A stretch of DNA of 64,000 nucleotides from Rhizobiaceae bacterium (GCA_019635715.1 JAHBYY010000003.1:1-64000), one strand, 5' to 3'. Positions 38,101-47,922 are shown, numbered from the stretch's first letter. The notes: generated from the letters alone by a model not told the origin. Numbers and translations: made by a program.

Positions 38101-41100
38101 TTCTGGGCGGGGTCCCCGGCCTTCGCCTGGTTGATCAGCCGCTCCGCCGAGACCGAGGACCGGCTGCGCGTCGCCCAGTCGGACCGGCAGGTGCTGCGGG
38201 TGGTCGCGCGCCGCACATGGGGGTATTTCGAGGAATACGTCACGCCGGCGGAAAACATGCTGCCGCCGGACAATTTCCAGGAAACGCCGCTGCCGGTGGT
38301 CGCCGGCCGGACCTCGCCGACCAATATCGGCGTCTATCTCCTGTCGGTCGTCTCGGCCCGCGACTTCGGCTGGATCGGCCTCGCCGATGCGGTCCGCCGC
38401 ATCGAGGAGACGATGACGACGGTCGAGAAGCTCGAACGCTTCCGCGGCCATCTCTACAACTGGTATGACACGCGCAGTCTCAAGCCGCTTCTGCCGCTCT
38501 ATGTCTCCAGCGTCGACAGCGGCAATCTGGCGGGACATCTCATCGCCGTTTCCGCGGCCTGCGCCGAATGGGCGGAGGCGCCGTCGGTGCATCTGCAGGG
38601 CGAGTTCGACGGGCTTCTGGACACGGTGTCCATCCTCGAGGAGAGCCTCGCGGCGCTGCCCGACGACCGCCGCCAGCTTCGGCCGCTGCGCCAGCGCCTG
38701 ACCGATCGCATCGAGGGGATGCGCAGGGCGGTCGAGACCATCAAGGGCCAGCCCGAGATGGCCTCGATCCGGACCATCAACCTGTCGGTTCTGTCGGGCG
38801 AGATCCGCAAGCTTGCCTCCGCGATTCACGCCGAGGCTGGCTCGACGCCGAGCGAGATCCTGGTCGACTGGGCCGCCAAGCTGCAGGCCACCTGCGAGGC
38901 GCATGTCGACGACGCCCACAGCGACGAGAAGACGGTCGAGGCGCTGCGCGGCCGGCTGCTGGCGCTGCGCGAGCGCACCCGCAAATTCGCCTTCGACATG
39001 GATTTCTCGTTCCTGCTTCGCCTCGACCGCAAGCTGCTGTCGATCGGCTACCGCGTCTCGGAGCATCAACTCGACGAAAGCTGCTACGACCTGCTGGCTT
39101 CCGAGGCGCGGCTGACCAGCCTGTTCGCCATCGCCAAGGGCGACATCCAGACGGAGCACTGGTTCCGCCTCGGCCGCCCGATCGTCGAGATCGGCTTCAA
39201 GGGCGCGCTGCTTTCCTGGTCGGGCTCGATGTTCGAGTATCTGATGCCGCCGCTCGTCATGAAGGAGCCGCAGGGCGGCATCCTCAACCAGACCGACAAG
39301 CTCGTCGTCGCGCGGCAGATCCAGTACGGGCGCTCGCGCCGCATCCCGTGGGGCATCTCGGAAGCCGCCTACAATGCGCGCGACCGCGAGATGACCTACC
39401 AGTACACCAATTTCGGCGTGCCGGGCCTCGGTCTCAAGCGCGGCCTGGCGCAAAACCTGGTCATCGCGCCCTATGCGACGCTGCTGGCCGCGCAGTTCAT
39501 GCCGCATGAGGCGGTGCGCAACCTGGCGGCCCTGACCGAGGCCGGCGCGCTTGGCCGCTACGGCTACTACGATGCCGTCGACTATACCCCGCAGCGGGTG
39601 CCGGCCGGCGCCACCCATGCCGTCGTCTACAACTACATGGCCCATCACCAGGGCATGTCGATCGTCGCGGTCGCCAACGCGATCTTCGAGGGGCGGATGC
39701 GCGACCGCTTCCACTCCGACCCGGTGATCGAGGCGGCCGAACTCCTGCTGCAGGAAAAGGCGCCGCGCGACATTCCGGTGGCCACGACCCGCACCGAGGC
39801 CGACGAGAGCGGCATCGTCGAGGAAGTGCCGGCCAGCGACGACAACCGGATCGTCCTGAACCCCGCCGTGGCGATGCGCTCCACCAATCTGATGTCCAAC
39901 GGCCGCTATTCTGTGATGGTGACGGCGACCGGCACCGGCTACAGCCGCTGGAACGACATCGCGGTGACGCGCTGGCGCGCCGACCCGACCGAGGATCGCG
40001 ACGGGACGTTCCTGTTCCTGCGCGACGTCGAGAGCGGCGAATGGTGGTCGGCGACCGCGACACCCCGGCGCGCCGAGGACGAGCACGCCGTCACCCATTT
40101 CCGTGACGACAAGGCGACCTTCACCAAACGCGTCGGCACGCTTCGCTCGGAAGTCGAGTGCATCGTCGTGTCGGAAGGCAATGGCGAGGGCCGCCGCATC
40201 ACGCTGCAGAACGACGGCGAGACCGACCGCCACATCGAGATCACCTCCTTCCTCGAATTCGTGCTGGCTCCCGAAGCTGCCGACAGCGCCCATCCGGCCT
40301 TCTCGAAGATGTTTGTCGAGACGGAAATTTCGTCTTCCCGCAACGTCGTCTACGCGCGGCGCCGCAAGCGCTCCTCTGCCGATGCCGAGATCGAGGCCGC
40401 GCATTTCGTCACCGACGATTCGCGCGACACCGAGGCCGAGACCGACCGCCGCGCCTTCATCGGCCGGGGGCGCACGATCTCGGAAGCCGCCGCGTTCGAC
40501 GCGGGAGCCCATCTCGGCGGTCATTCCGGATTTGTTATGGACCCAGCAGCGGCGCTGCGCCGCCGCATCCGGGTACCCGTCAACAAGAAGGTGCAGGTCA
40601 CCTTCTGGACCGTGGTCGGCAACAGCCGCGAGGAGATCGACGCCTCGATCACCCTGCTGAACCATCCGGACAGCTTCGGCCGCCAGGCGATGATGTCGTG
40701 GACGCGCTCGCAGGTGCAGACGCGCCATCTCGGGCTCAGCCTGGCCGACGCCGCCAACGTCCAGCGCCTGGCGCGCTATCTGATCTATCCGGACGCGGCG
40801 CTGCGCGCGCCGGCCGAAAGTATCGCCTCCGGCCTGGGCAGGCAGTCGGCCCTGTGGCCGATGGCGATCTCGGGCGATTTTCCGATCTTCGCGGTCCGCA
40901 TCGGCGACGTGGCCGATCTGGAGATCGTCGGACAGGCGCTTCGCTTTCAGGAATATCTGCGGTCGCGCGGCATGCGCGTCGACCTCGCCATCGTCAACGA
41001 GCAGGCCTCTTCCTACGTCCAGGATCTGCAGCAGGCCATCGAGGCGCTGTGCGAGAACAGCCGGCTGCGCGGCCATGAGCTGGGGCCGCGCCAGCACATC

Positions 41101-43740
41101 TTCGCCGTGCGCCGCGACCTCATGGACGAGAATTCCTACCGGACGCTGCTCGCCGCCGCGCGCGTCGTCCTGCACACCCGCAACGGCACCATTTTCGACC
41201 AGATCGAGCGCGCCGAGGCAGCCGAGTTGCAGGCCCGCGAGGCGGTGCGCGCCGCCGATGCGGCCCTTGCGCGATCCGCCGAGGCGCCGCTGCAGCGCAA
41301 GTCGCGGCGGCGCGACGTGGCGGCGGACGGCAAGGGGCTGGCCTCGTGGAACGGCTATGGCGGGTTCGACGACCGGGGCCGCAGCTACGTCGTTCGCCTC
41401 ACGGGCGCACGAACCACGCCGCAGCCGTGGATCAACGTCATCTCCAACGAGAATTTCGGCTTCCACGTCTCCGCCGAGGGCGCCCACTTCACCTGGAGCC
41501 GCAACAGCCGCGACTATCAGTTGACGCCGTGGTCCAACGATCCGGTGTCGAACCGCCCCGGCGAGGCGATCTACATTTTCGACCACGCCAGCCGCCGGGG
41601 CTTCTCGCCCTACGCCTGCGTCATGCGCGACGCGGGCGTCACCTACGAGGCGCGTCACGGCCAGGGCTACTCGACCTTCAATGCCAGGCGCGGGACAATC
41701 GCCGCCGAACTGACCCAGTTGGTCGATCCCGCCGATCCGCTGAAGGTCAGCCGCCTCAAGCTGCGCAACACCGGCTCCGTGGTGGCACGGCTGACGGTCT
41801 ATTGCTATGCGGAATGGGTGCTCGGCAACAATCGTGCACGAACCGCTCCGAACATCGTGCCGTCGATCGACGAGGCGACGGGAGCCTTGCTCGCCTCAAA
41901 TCCGTACAGTCTGGATTTCGCCGATCGCGTCGCGTTTCTCGCCGGCGACGCGAAGCCGGATAGCTTCACCGCCGATCGCAGCGAATTCATCGGATCGCAC
42001 GGCTCGGTGGAGTGGCCGGCGGCCGCGACCGACGGGGCACGCCTTTCCGGGCGCGTCGAGGCCGGAGCCGACCCGTGCTCGGCGCTGGCGCGCGACATCG
42101 AGATCGCACCGGGCGCCGAAATCAGCCTGCTGTGGCTGATGGGGGATGCCGGGTCCAGGGACGAAGCGCGGCATCTGGTCGAGACCCACCGGGCCCGCGA
42201 CTTCGATCAGCGTCTGGCCGAGACGGCGAAGCGCTGGGACGATTTCCTCGGCACCGTGCAGGTCGAGACGCCGGACGACGACCTGAATGCGATGGTCAAT
42301 CATTGGCTTCCCTATCAGAGCCTGTCGTGCCGCATCATGGCGCGGTCCGCCTTCTACCAGGCGAGCGGCGCCTTCGGCTTCCGCGATCAGCTACAGGACA
42401 CGCTCGCCTTCGTGCTGCAGGATCCGACGCTGGCGCGCACCCAGATCCTCAACGCCGCCAGGCGCCAGTTCCCGGAAGGCGACGTCCAGCACTGGTGGCT
42501 GCCGCGCACCGGCGCCGGCGTGCGCACCATGATCTCCGACGACGTGGTCTGGCTGGCGCATGCCGCCGCCCATTATGTGGAGGCGACCGGCGACGCGGGC
42601 ATATTGGACGAGAAGCTGCCCTACATCTCGGGTCCGCCCCTGAAGGAAGGGGAGCACGACGCCTTCTTCCAGCCGGAGCCGACCCGCGAAACCGCGACCC
42701 TCTACGAGCACTGTGTCAAGGCGCTCGACCTGGCCCTGGCGCGCCTCAGCCCGAACGGCATACCGCTGATCCTCGGCGGCGACTGGAACGACGGCATGAA
42801 CCGCGTCGGCGAGGAGGGAAGGGGCGAAAGCGTCTGGCTGGGCTGGTTCCTGCTGAAAACGTTGCGCGACTTCATTTCCGTTTCCGAGCGTCGCGGCGAC
42901 AAGGACCATGCCGGCCGCTGGAGCAAGGCGGCCGCGACACTGGCGCAGGCGCTCGAGCGCACCGCCTGGGACGGCTCGTGGTATCGAAGGGGCAGCTACG
43001 ACGACGGCACGCCGCTGGGCTCGCAGGCGTCCGACGAGTGCCGGATCGACTCGATCGCCCAGTCCTGGAGCGTCCTGGCGGATGGCGATCCGAAGCGGAC
43101 GCACAAGGCCATGCAGTCGGCGCTGTCGCGCCTGGTCGACGCCGAAACGCGGATCGTCAAGCTGTTCGAGCCCCCCTTCAAGGACACGCTCAAGGACCCC
43201 GGCTACATTCGCAGCTATCCGCCCGGCGTTCGCGAGAACGGCGGCCAGTACACGCATGCCGCGACCTGGTTTGTCATCGCCCTGGCGAAAATGGGGCGCG
43301 CCGATGACGCCTGGCGCTGCTTCCAGATGCTCAATCCGGTGAGCCATGCACGCGACGAGGCGTCGGCCGAGCGCTATCGCGTCGAGCCCTATGTCGTGGC
43401 CGCCGACATCTACTCGATCGGCGACAAGGCGGGGCGCGGCGGCTGGACCTGGTATACGGGGTCGGCGGGCTGGCTCTACAGGGCCGCGGTCGAGGGGTTG
43501 CTCGGCATCACCCGCCACGGCGACCGGATCCGGATCGCCCCGGCGATTCCAGAGGCATGGCCTGAGTTCACGGTGCGGCTGCGCCTGCAAGGCCATAGCC
43601 ATGTGGTGCGCGTCAGCCGCCGCCGGGATGGCGACGGCCTGTCGATCGAAGTCGATGGCGTTGCGCTGGCCGGCAACGAGTTCGCGTTTGCGCCGCACCG
43701 CGCAGACCACGCCGAGCAGCCGCGCGAGGCGGCGCAGTGA
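35188..43740 (+). CDS. ndvB: Cyclic beta-1,2-glucan synthase
   Basis: A 2850-residue NdvB/ChvB-type giant enzyme of the inner membrane. It starts, extends, trims and closes cyclic beta-1,2-glucans of the periplasm. The order is an N-terminal region, membrane segments near 405-475, a GT84 glycosyltransferase core (TLDADTRMTRD near 627 and RQHRWARGDWQ near 775), further membrane segments near 815-985, a glycoamylase-like domain (PWGISEAAYNARD near 1386), and two GH94-type phosphorylase-related domains ending with GGDWNDGMNRVG near 2529. The length matches rhizobial NdvB. The exporter gene ndvA follows after 222 bases. Confidence 0.97.
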   Translation: MEKSSTTVTAAEKAPVLPAVAEQPIRAAFLQEERLRALGQSLARGEVTQFLGLGDFDFQARNRDNAEQILETYRSTNAAQARGEPITPAAQWLLDNNYVIEEAIFQIKRDLPRRFYRQLVTMQLPDGKHVPRVLALAWLYVAHSDSAVTSTMLKALVDGYQSAEPLKIGEIWALPSLLRFVLVENLRRIAVRVRRAREMRQIANQLADKVLATGDGDDRRRLMVSYADHARDTTFATQLLYRLRDGTQNSGEALVWLEEQLEASGSDAEAITFSEHQTLSAGNVTAGNIVRGLRLINDVEWSDWFEDVSRIDGLLRQRGDYAALDFQSRDQYRGEIEDLARRSQLTEYDVAKRATELAGYVPRAGDPGADATRPASADVGYYLTGDGRPQLEAAIGYSAPFSRRLLRAFRGTGWLGIVVPVFLLTAILLVASGVALRGIGLPDPAIALMLVLFAVPASEGALSFFNTIVLLFLKPSRLVGYEYKTGVPPQARTLVVVPSLIGSRDDVDESVRNLEVHFLANMKGALHFALLSDWPDSQKEQSQHDLEVLSYARAEIARLNSRHPGEDAPRFYLLHRRRLYNPGQGCWMGWERKRGKLHELNMLLRGDGDTTFLPPAHPLPTDVEYVMTLDADTRMTRDVVTRLVGKLSHPLNRPEIDAANRRIVHGYSILQPRVTASLTTGDEASFFQRVFSANRGLDPYVFAVSDLYQDVFGQGTFTGKGLYHVDAFEAALKGRIPENAVLSHDLLEGAFSNAGLVTDVEVVEDYPTRYSVDASRQHRWARGDWQLLRYIFDPESGVPALSRWKMIDNLRRSLTPIFWVMAAIAGWTLLPFTQAAQWQALLILSLFMSPTFDIVDSILPKGGDATARGHFSALFRDIAFGTAMVALKIVLMAHLAWMMGDAIARTLYRLLVSRKDLLEWRTASQAHKSGGNGFFAYYRMMYGAVVIGIVGLAIPVLADSTGAFVAFAFAIFWAGSPAFAWLISRSAETEDRLRVAQSDRQVLRVVARRTWGYFEEYVTPAENMLPPDNFQETPLPVVAGRTSPTNIGVYLLSVVSARDFGWIGLADAVRRIEETMTTVEKLERFRGHLYNWYDTRSLKPLLPLYVSSVDSGNLAGHLIAVSAACAEWAEAPSVHLQGEFDGLLDTVSILEESLAALPDDRRQLRPLRQRLTDRIEGMRRAVETIKGQPEMASIRTINLSVLSGEIRKLASAIHAEAGSTPSEILVDWAAKLQATCEAHVDDAHSDEKTVEALRGRLLALRERTRKFAFDMDFSFLLRLDRKLLSIGYRVSEHQLDESCYDLLASEARLTSLFAIAKGDIQTEHWFRLGRPIVEIGFKGALLSWSGSMFEYLMPPLVMKEPQGGILNQTDKLVVARQIQYGRSRRIPWGISEAAYNARDREMTYQYTNFGVPGLGLKRGLAQNLVIAPYATLLAAQFMPHEAVRNLAALTEAGALGRYGYYDAVDYTPQRVPAGATHAVVYNYMAHHQGMSIVAVANAIFEGRMRDRFHSDPVIEAAELLLQEKAPRDIPVATTRTEADESGIVEEVPASDDNRIVLNPAVAMRSTNLMSNGRYSVMVTATGTGYSRWNDIAVTRWRADPTEDRDGTFLFLRDVESGEWWSATATPRRAEDEHAVTHFRDDKATFTKRVGTLRSEVECIVVSEGNGEGRRITLQNDGETDRHIEITSFLEFVLAPEAADSAHPAFSKMFVETEISSSRNVVYARRRKRSSADAEIEAAHFVTDDSRDTEAETDRRAFIGRGRTISEAAAFDAGAHLGGHSGFVMDPAAALRRRIRVPVNKKVQVTFWTVVGNSREEIDASITLLNHPDSFGRQAMMSWTRSQVQTRHLGLSLADAANVQRLARYLIYPDAALRAPAESIASGLGRQSALWPMAISGDFPIFAVRIGDVADLEIVGQALRFQEYLRSRGMRVDLAIVNEQASSYVQDLQQAIEALCENSRLRGHELGPRQHIFAVRRDLMDENSYRTLLAAARVVLHTRNGTIFDQIERAEAAELQAREAVRAADAALARSAEAPLQRKSRRRDVAADGKGLASWNGYGGFDDRGRSYVVRLTGARTTPQPWINVISNENFGFHVSAEGAHFTWSRNSRDYQLTPWSNDPVSNRPGEAIYIFDHASRRGFSPYACVMRDAGVTYEARHGQGYSTFNARRGTIAAELTQLVDPADPLKVSRLKLRNTGSVVARLTVYCYAEWVLGNNRARTAPNIVPSIDEATGALLASNPYSLDFADRVAFLAGDAKPDSFTADRSEFIGSHGSVEWPAAATDGARLSGRVEAGADPCSALARDIEIAPGAEISLLWLMGDAGSRDEARHLVETHRARDFDQRLAETAKRWDDFLGTVQVETPDDDLNAMVNHWLPYQSLSCRIMARSAFYQASGAFGFRDQLQDTLAFVLQDPTLARTQILNAARRQFPEGDVQHWWLPRTGAGVRTMISDDVVWLAHAAAHYVEATGDAGILDEKLPYISGPPLKEGEHDAFFQPEPTRETATLYEHCVKALDLALARLSPNGIPLILGGDWNDGMNRVGEEGRGESVWLGWFLLKTLRDFISVSERRGDKDHAGRWSKAAATLAQALERTAWDGSWYRRGSYDDGTPLGSQASDECRIDSIAQSWSVLADGDPKRTHKAMQSALSRLVDAETRIVKLFEPPFKDTLKDPGYIRSYPPGVRENGGQYTHAATWFVIALAKMGRADDAWRCFQMLNPVSHARDEASAERYRVEPYVVAADIYSIGDKAGRGGWTWYTGSAGWLYRAAVEGLLGITRHGDRIRIAPAIPEAWPEFTVRLRLQGHSHVVRVSRRRDGDGLSIEVDGVALAGNEFAFAPHRADHAEQPREAAQ

Positions 43741-43962
43741 GTTCACGGCGGAGTCGCGCCGCCGCCATCATTTCGCCGCAACACCGCCATTTTTCCTTTT
43801 AACTCAGCCTGTTAACGGATCACGGAAGATTTCCGCCGGTCGTAATCATTTGTTCGCGTGCGCGGAACCGTACCGTGTATGGGCGATTGAACTTCGCGGT
43901 CACAGCCGCTACGACTTCGGCGATTGCTGCGTTGCACAATATTGCTGCTGCGAGGGTTTCGA

Positions 43963-45738
43963 GTGTCCTTGTTTGAGGTCTATTGGAAGGCGCTGCGCTA
44001 TCTGGGCGCCGATCGGAAACGCGTTGCGCTGATCTGCTCCGCCAACGTCGCCCTCGCCATCGTGGCGATCGCCGAGCCGATCCTGTTCGGACGCATCATC
44101 GACGCGATCTCCGAAAAGAGCGATCTCGTGCAGACGCTCGCCCTGTGGGCGGCGCTCGGGCTGTTCAACATCGTGGCCTTCGTTCTCGTGGCCCGTGGCG
44201 CCGACCGGCTTGCCCATGCGCGGCGCGCGGCGGTCCTCTGCGAGTCCTATGAGCGCGTGATCTCGATGCCGCTGAACTGGCACCAGAATCGCGGCACCTC
44301 CAATTCGCTGCACACGCTGCTGCGCGGCGTCGAAACGCTGTTCTCGCTGTGGCTGGAATTCATGCGCACGCATCTGTCCACCGCGGTCGCGCTCGTGCTT
44401 CTCGTGCCGACGGCGCTGGCCATGGACGTCCGCATGTCGCTCGTGCTGTTTGGGCTGGGCTGCGCCTACGTCGTGGTCGGGCGCACGGTCATGCGCAAGA
44501 CGAAGGACGGGCAGGCGAGGGTGGAGGGCCATTTCCACAAGGTCGTGTCGCACGTCAGCGACACCGTCGGCAATGTGACCGTCCTGCAGAGCTACAATCG
44601 CATCGGCCAGGAGACCCAGGCGCTGCGCGAGATGAGCGGCCGGCTCCTCGACGCGCAGTTCCCGGTGCTCGATTGGTGGGCCCTGGCCAGCGCGCTCAAC
44701 CGCCTGGCCTCGACGATTTCGATGATGATCGTGCTGATCATTGGTGCGCTTCTGGTGTCGCGCGGCGACCTGCGCATCGGCGACATCGTCGCCTTCACCG
44801 GCTTCGCCGCCTTGCTGATCAGCCGGCTCGACCAGGTGTCGGGTTTCGTCAACCAGATTTTCGAGGCGCGGGCCAAGCTCGAAGCCTTCTACGAGATCGA
44901 GAACGCATCGGCGCATGTCGCCGATCCGGACGGCGTCCATGACCTGAAGGATGTCAGGGGCCATATCCGGTTCGACGACGTCGACTTCGTCTTCCCCGCC
45001 TCCGGAGAGGGCGTCGAGGACATCAGCTTCGAGGTCCAGCCGGGCCAGACCGTCGCCATCGTCGGGCCGACGGGCGCCGGCAAGACGACGCTCATCAACC
45101 TGCTGCAGGGCGTGCATGTGCCGAAGAGCGGCCGAATCCTGATCGACGGCGTCGACACGGCGACGGTGACGCGCCGCTCGCTGCGCCAGTCGATCGCCGC
45201 CGTGTTCCAGGATGCCGGGCTGTTCAACCGCACGATCGAGGACAACATCCGGGTCGGGCGCGCGGAGGCGCAGAATACGGAAGTCCATGCCGCGGCGGCG
45301 GCGGCGGCCGCCCAGGATTTCATCCTGGCGAAGTCGGACGGCTACGATACCTGTGTCGGCGAACGTGGCGGCCAGCTCTCCGGCGGCGAGCGGCAGCGCA
45401 TCGCGATCGCCCGCGCGGTGCTGAAGAACGCGCCGATCCTCGTGCTGGACGAGGCCACCAGCGCGCTCGACGTCGAGACGGAGGCGCGCGTCAAGGCGGC
45501 GATCGACGATCTGCGCGACAGCCGCACGACCTTCATCATCGCCCACCGGCTGACGACGGTCCGCGACGCCGATCTCGTCGTGTTCATGGATCGCGGCCGC
45601 ATCGTCGAGATGGGTGGCTTCGACGAGCTTGCGGCGACCAACGGCCGTTTCGCCGCGCTGCTGCGCGCCGGCGGCCTGCTCAACGACGGCGACGTGCGTC
45701 GTCTCAGCCACCTTTCTGTGACCGGCGAGGCGGCCTGA
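43963..45738 (+). CDS. ndvA: Cyclic beta-1,2-glucan ABC exporter
   Basis: A 591-residue half-transporter with N-terminal membrane domain and C-terminal ATPase. It exports cyclic beta-1,2-glucan to the periplasm. ITIAEP-type IVAIAEPILFGRIIDAIS, LNWHQNRGTSNSLHTLL and DWWALASALNRLASTISMM match rhizobial NdvA. The ATPase has GPTGAGKTT, LSGGERQR, ILVLDEATSALD and IIAHRL. The start is the GTG at 43963 (VSLFEVYWKALRYL), preceded by GAGGG and matching the known NdvA N-terminus; a TTG 13 codons upstream also opens the frame. It pairs functionally with ndvB, though the 222-base gap may hold its own promoter. Confidence 0.95.
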   Translation: MSLFEVYWKALRYLGADRKRVALICSANVALAIVAIAEPILFGRIIDAISEKSDLVQTLALWAALGLFNIVAFVLVARGADRLAHARRAAVLCESYERVISMPLNWHQNRGTSNSLHTLLRGVETLFSLWLEFMRTHLSTAVALVLLVPTALAMDVRMSLVLFGLGCAYVVVGRTVMRKTKDGQARVEGHFHKVVSHVSDTVGNVTVLQSYNRIGQETQALREMSGRLLDAQFPVLDWWALASALNRLASTISMMIVLIIGALLVSRGDLRIGDIVAFTGFAALLISRLDQVSGFVNQIFEARAKLEAFYEIENASAHVADPDGVHDLKDVRGHIRFDDVDFVFPASGEGVEDISFEVQPGQTVAIVGPTGAGKTTLINLLQGVHVPKSGRILIDGVDTATVTRRSLRQSIAAVFQDAGLFNRTIEDNIRVGRAEAQNTEVHAAAAAAAAQDFILAKSDGYDTCVGERGGQLSGGERQRIAIARAVLKNAPILVLDEATSALDVETEARVKAAIDDLRDSRTTFIIAHRLTTVRDADLVVFMDRGRIVEMGGFDELAATNGRFAALLRAGGLLNDGDVRRLSHLSVTGEAA

Positions 45739-45801
45739 TCCGCGCCGCCTGCGCCGATCGCGCGCATTGCCGGCGGCCCGCTGCGGCGATATGAAGGCGC
45801 C

Positions 45802-46566
45802 ATGACCGAAACCGGTGTCCGGATCACCTCAGGCTGGCGCGACCTTGCGAACCCGACCAGGTTCGTCTCGATCGCGGATCGGGCCGTGCCCTGGCTGGCG
45901 GCGCTTTCGGCGATCGTCCTGGCCATGGGCCTCTGGATGTCGTTCACCGCGCCCGAAGACTACCAGCAGGGCATCACGGTGCGGATCATGTACATCCACG
46001 TGCCCTTCGCCTGGCTGTCGATGATGTGCTACTCGCTGATGGCCGTTTCAGCGCTCGGCACGCTGGTCTGGCGCCATCCGCTGGCGGATGTCGCGCTGAA
46101 ATCGGCGGCGCCGATCGGGGCGGTGTTCACCGCGCTGGCCCTGGTCACCGGCTCCGTCTGGGGCAAGCCGATGTGGGGCACCTGGTGGGTGTGGGATGCC
46201 CGGCTGACCTCGGTGTTCGTCCTGTTCCTGATGTATCTCGGCCTGATGGCGCTGACCCGCGCCATGGACGATCCGCCGCGCGCCGCGCGCGCCGCCGCGG
46301 TGATGACGCTGGTCGGCTTCATCAACATACCGATCATAAAATTCTCGGTCGACTGGTGGAACACGCTGCATCAGCCGGCCTCGGTGATGCGGCTCGACGG
46401 GCCGACCATTCACCCGAGCCTGCTCTGGCCGCTGCTGACGATGGCGATCGGCTTCACGCTGCTGTTCTTCACCTTGCACCTGCTCGCCATGCGCAACGAG
46501 ATCTTCCGCCGCCGCGTCGCGGCGATGCGGCAGGTGGCGGCGCGCCGCGCCGAGCGGGCAGGTTGA
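45802..46566 (+). CDS. ccmC: Heme exporter protein CcmC
   Basis: A 254-residue integral membrane protein of the cytochrome c maturation system I, which presents heme to CcmE in the periplasm. The tryptophan-rich heme-binding motif GTWWVWDARLTSVFVLF near residue 129 and the flanking His residues (MYIHVPFAW near 63 and NTLHQPASV near 190) are present, with six membrane segments. Unusually, no ccmA, ccmB, ccmD or ccmE lies beside it; the gene follows ndvA and faces an Lrp-type gene. A purine-rich GAAGGCGCC precedes the ATG. Confidence 0.93.
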   Translation: MTETGVRITSGWRDLANPTRFVSIADRAVPWLAALSAIVLAMGLWMSFTAPEDYQQGITVRIMYIHVPFAWLSMMCYSLMAVSALGTLVWRHPLADVALKSAAPIGAVFTALALVTGSVWGKPMWGTWWVWDARLTSVFVLFLMYLGLMALTRAMDDPPRAARAAAVMTLVGFINIPIIKFSVDWWNTLHQPASVMRLDGPTIHPSLLWPLLTMAIGFTLLFFTLHLLAMRNEIFRRRVAAMRQVAARRAERAG

Positions 46567-46572
46567 GGCGCG

Positions 46573-46809
46573 CTAAAACGCCTTGAAGGTGAGCGTCGTC
46601 AGCGACCGCATGATGCCGGGAACGTTGGCGATGTTCTCGTTGATGAACTTGCCGATGTCGACGCCGTCGTCGATGTAGACCTTCATCAGCAAATCGTAGT
46701 CGCCGCTCGTCGAATAGAGTTCGGACACCACCTCGCGCTCATAGAGCGCGTCGGCGACCTCGTAGGTCTTGCCGGGCGAGCACTGGAGCTGGACGAAGAC
46801 GGCGCGCAT
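46573..46809 (-). CDS. Stand-alone Lrp/AsnC ligand-binding (RAM) domain protein
   Basis: A 78-residue protein made only of the RAM effector domain of Lrp/AsnC regulators (VFVQLQCSPGKTYEVADALY, TSGDYDLLMKVYIDDG, NVPGIMRSLTTLTF). It has no DNA-binding helix-turn-helix. Such stand-alone domains form ring oligomers and bind amino acids; their role is mostly unknown. It ends seven bases from the ccmC stop on the opposite strand. Confidence 0.85.
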   Translation of the reverse strand: MRAVFVQLQCSPGKTYEVADALYEREVVSELYSTSGDYDLLMKVYIDDGVDIGKFINENIANVPGIMRSLTTLTFKAF

Positions 46810-46896
46810 GCAAAACCTCCATGCTGAAACTGCCGCCTTCTTACACGGGTAGGCCGGGCTGGGCCAGCGTTGATGGCTGGCCCGGTTGCCGCCGCT

Positions 46897-47922
46897 TCAC
46901 GCGCCGGTCGGGGCGTTGGCGTGCATCAGCCCTTCGGCCTTGAGGTCGGCCCACAGCGCCGCGGGAACCTTGGCGTCGATCAGCCTGCGGTTCGCCTCGA
47001 CTTCCGCCGGGCGCTGGCCGCCGGGGATCACCGAGACGACGCTCGGATGGGCCAGCGGGAAGCGCAGGGCGGCCTCGATCAGCTTCACGCCATGGCGGCC
47101 GCAGACGGCTTCGATGCGCGCGACGCGATCGAGGATCGCCGGCGGCGCGGCTTCGTAGTTGTAGTAGGCGCCGGGCTTGGGGCCGGTCGCCAGGATGCCG
47201 GAATTGTACGGCCCGCCGAGCACGATGCCGATGCCGCGCTTCTCGCATAGCGGCAGGAAGCTGTTCAGCGACTCCTGCTCCAGCAGCGTATAGCGGCCGG
47301 CCAGCAGGAAAATGTCGAAGTCGCCGCGCTCGGCGAGCGTCTGCGCCACTTCCCACTCGTTGATGCCGGCGCCGATCGCCTTGACCACGCCCTGGTCGCG
47401 CAGCGAGACGAGCGCCTTGTGGCCGGATGCCATCAGCTCGTCGATGCGCGCGTCCGAGGCGGCCTTGCTGCCATGGGTGAAGATGTCGACGTCGTGGGCG
47501 AACAGGATGTCGACCCGGTCGACGCCCAGCCGTTCGAGCGAGGCCTCGAAGGAGCGCATCACACCGTCATAGCCGTAGTCGTAGACCTCGCGGCGCGACG
47601 GCGTATCGAAGAACTTGCCGATGCCGGTGCGCTGCTCCGGAGGGCAGACCTGCAGCGTCCGGCCGATCTTTGTCGACAGCACGTAATCGTCGCGCCGCTT
47701 GCCGCGCAGGAAGCGGTTGAAGCGGGTTTCGGACAGGCCAAGACCGTAGAGGGGAGCGGTGTCGTAGTAGCGCACGCCGGTTTCCCACGCCTTGGCCAGG
47801 ATGGCATCGGCCTCGTCGTCCGACACGGCGCGATAGAGATTGCCGAGCGGCGCGCCGCCGAAGCCGAGCTCGGTGAAGTCGAGGCCGCCATTTCCCAGGC
47901 GATCGAAATGACGCACGTCCAT
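46897..47922 (-). CDS. Aldo/keto reductase (aldose/L-fucose 1-dehydrogenase type)
   Basis: A 341-residue aldo/keto reductase of the group holding L-fucose, D-threo-aldose and pyridoxal 4-dehydrogenases (LGFGGAPLGNLYRAVSDDEA at the start). The tetrad is complete: Asp and Tyr in YYDTAPLYGLGLSE, Lys in STKIGR and His in ILFAHDVD. Such enzymes oxidise free aldoses to lactones with NAD(P). The ATG at 47922 follows GGAGGAG. It is divergent from the BtpA-type gene across 131 bases and is probably part of the same catabolic island. Confidence 0.85.
   Translation of the reverse strand: MDVRHFDRLGNGGLDFTELGFGGAPLGNLYRAVSDDEADAILAKAWETGVRYYDTAPLYGLGLSETRFNRFLRGKRRDDYVLSTKIGRTLQVCPPEQRTGIGKFFDTPSRREVYDYGYDGVMRSFEASLERLGVDRVDILFAHDVDIFTHGSKAASDARIDELMASGHKALVSLRDQGVVKAIGAGINEWEVAQTLAERGDFDIFLLAGRYTLLEQESLNSFLPLCEKRGIGIVLGGPYNSGILATGPKPGAYYNYEAAPPAILDRVARIEAVCGRHGVKLIEAALRFPLAHPSVVSVIPGGQRPAEVEANRRLIDAKVPAALWADLKAEGLMHANAPTGA

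Noticed and set aside
37498..41658. A 1386-codon open frame on the minus strand inside ndvB
   Set aside because: It lies antisense to a clearly recognised NdvB, has a low-complexity Arg/His/Asp/Gly-rich translation and no domain. Long antisense frames are expected in such GC-rich genes.
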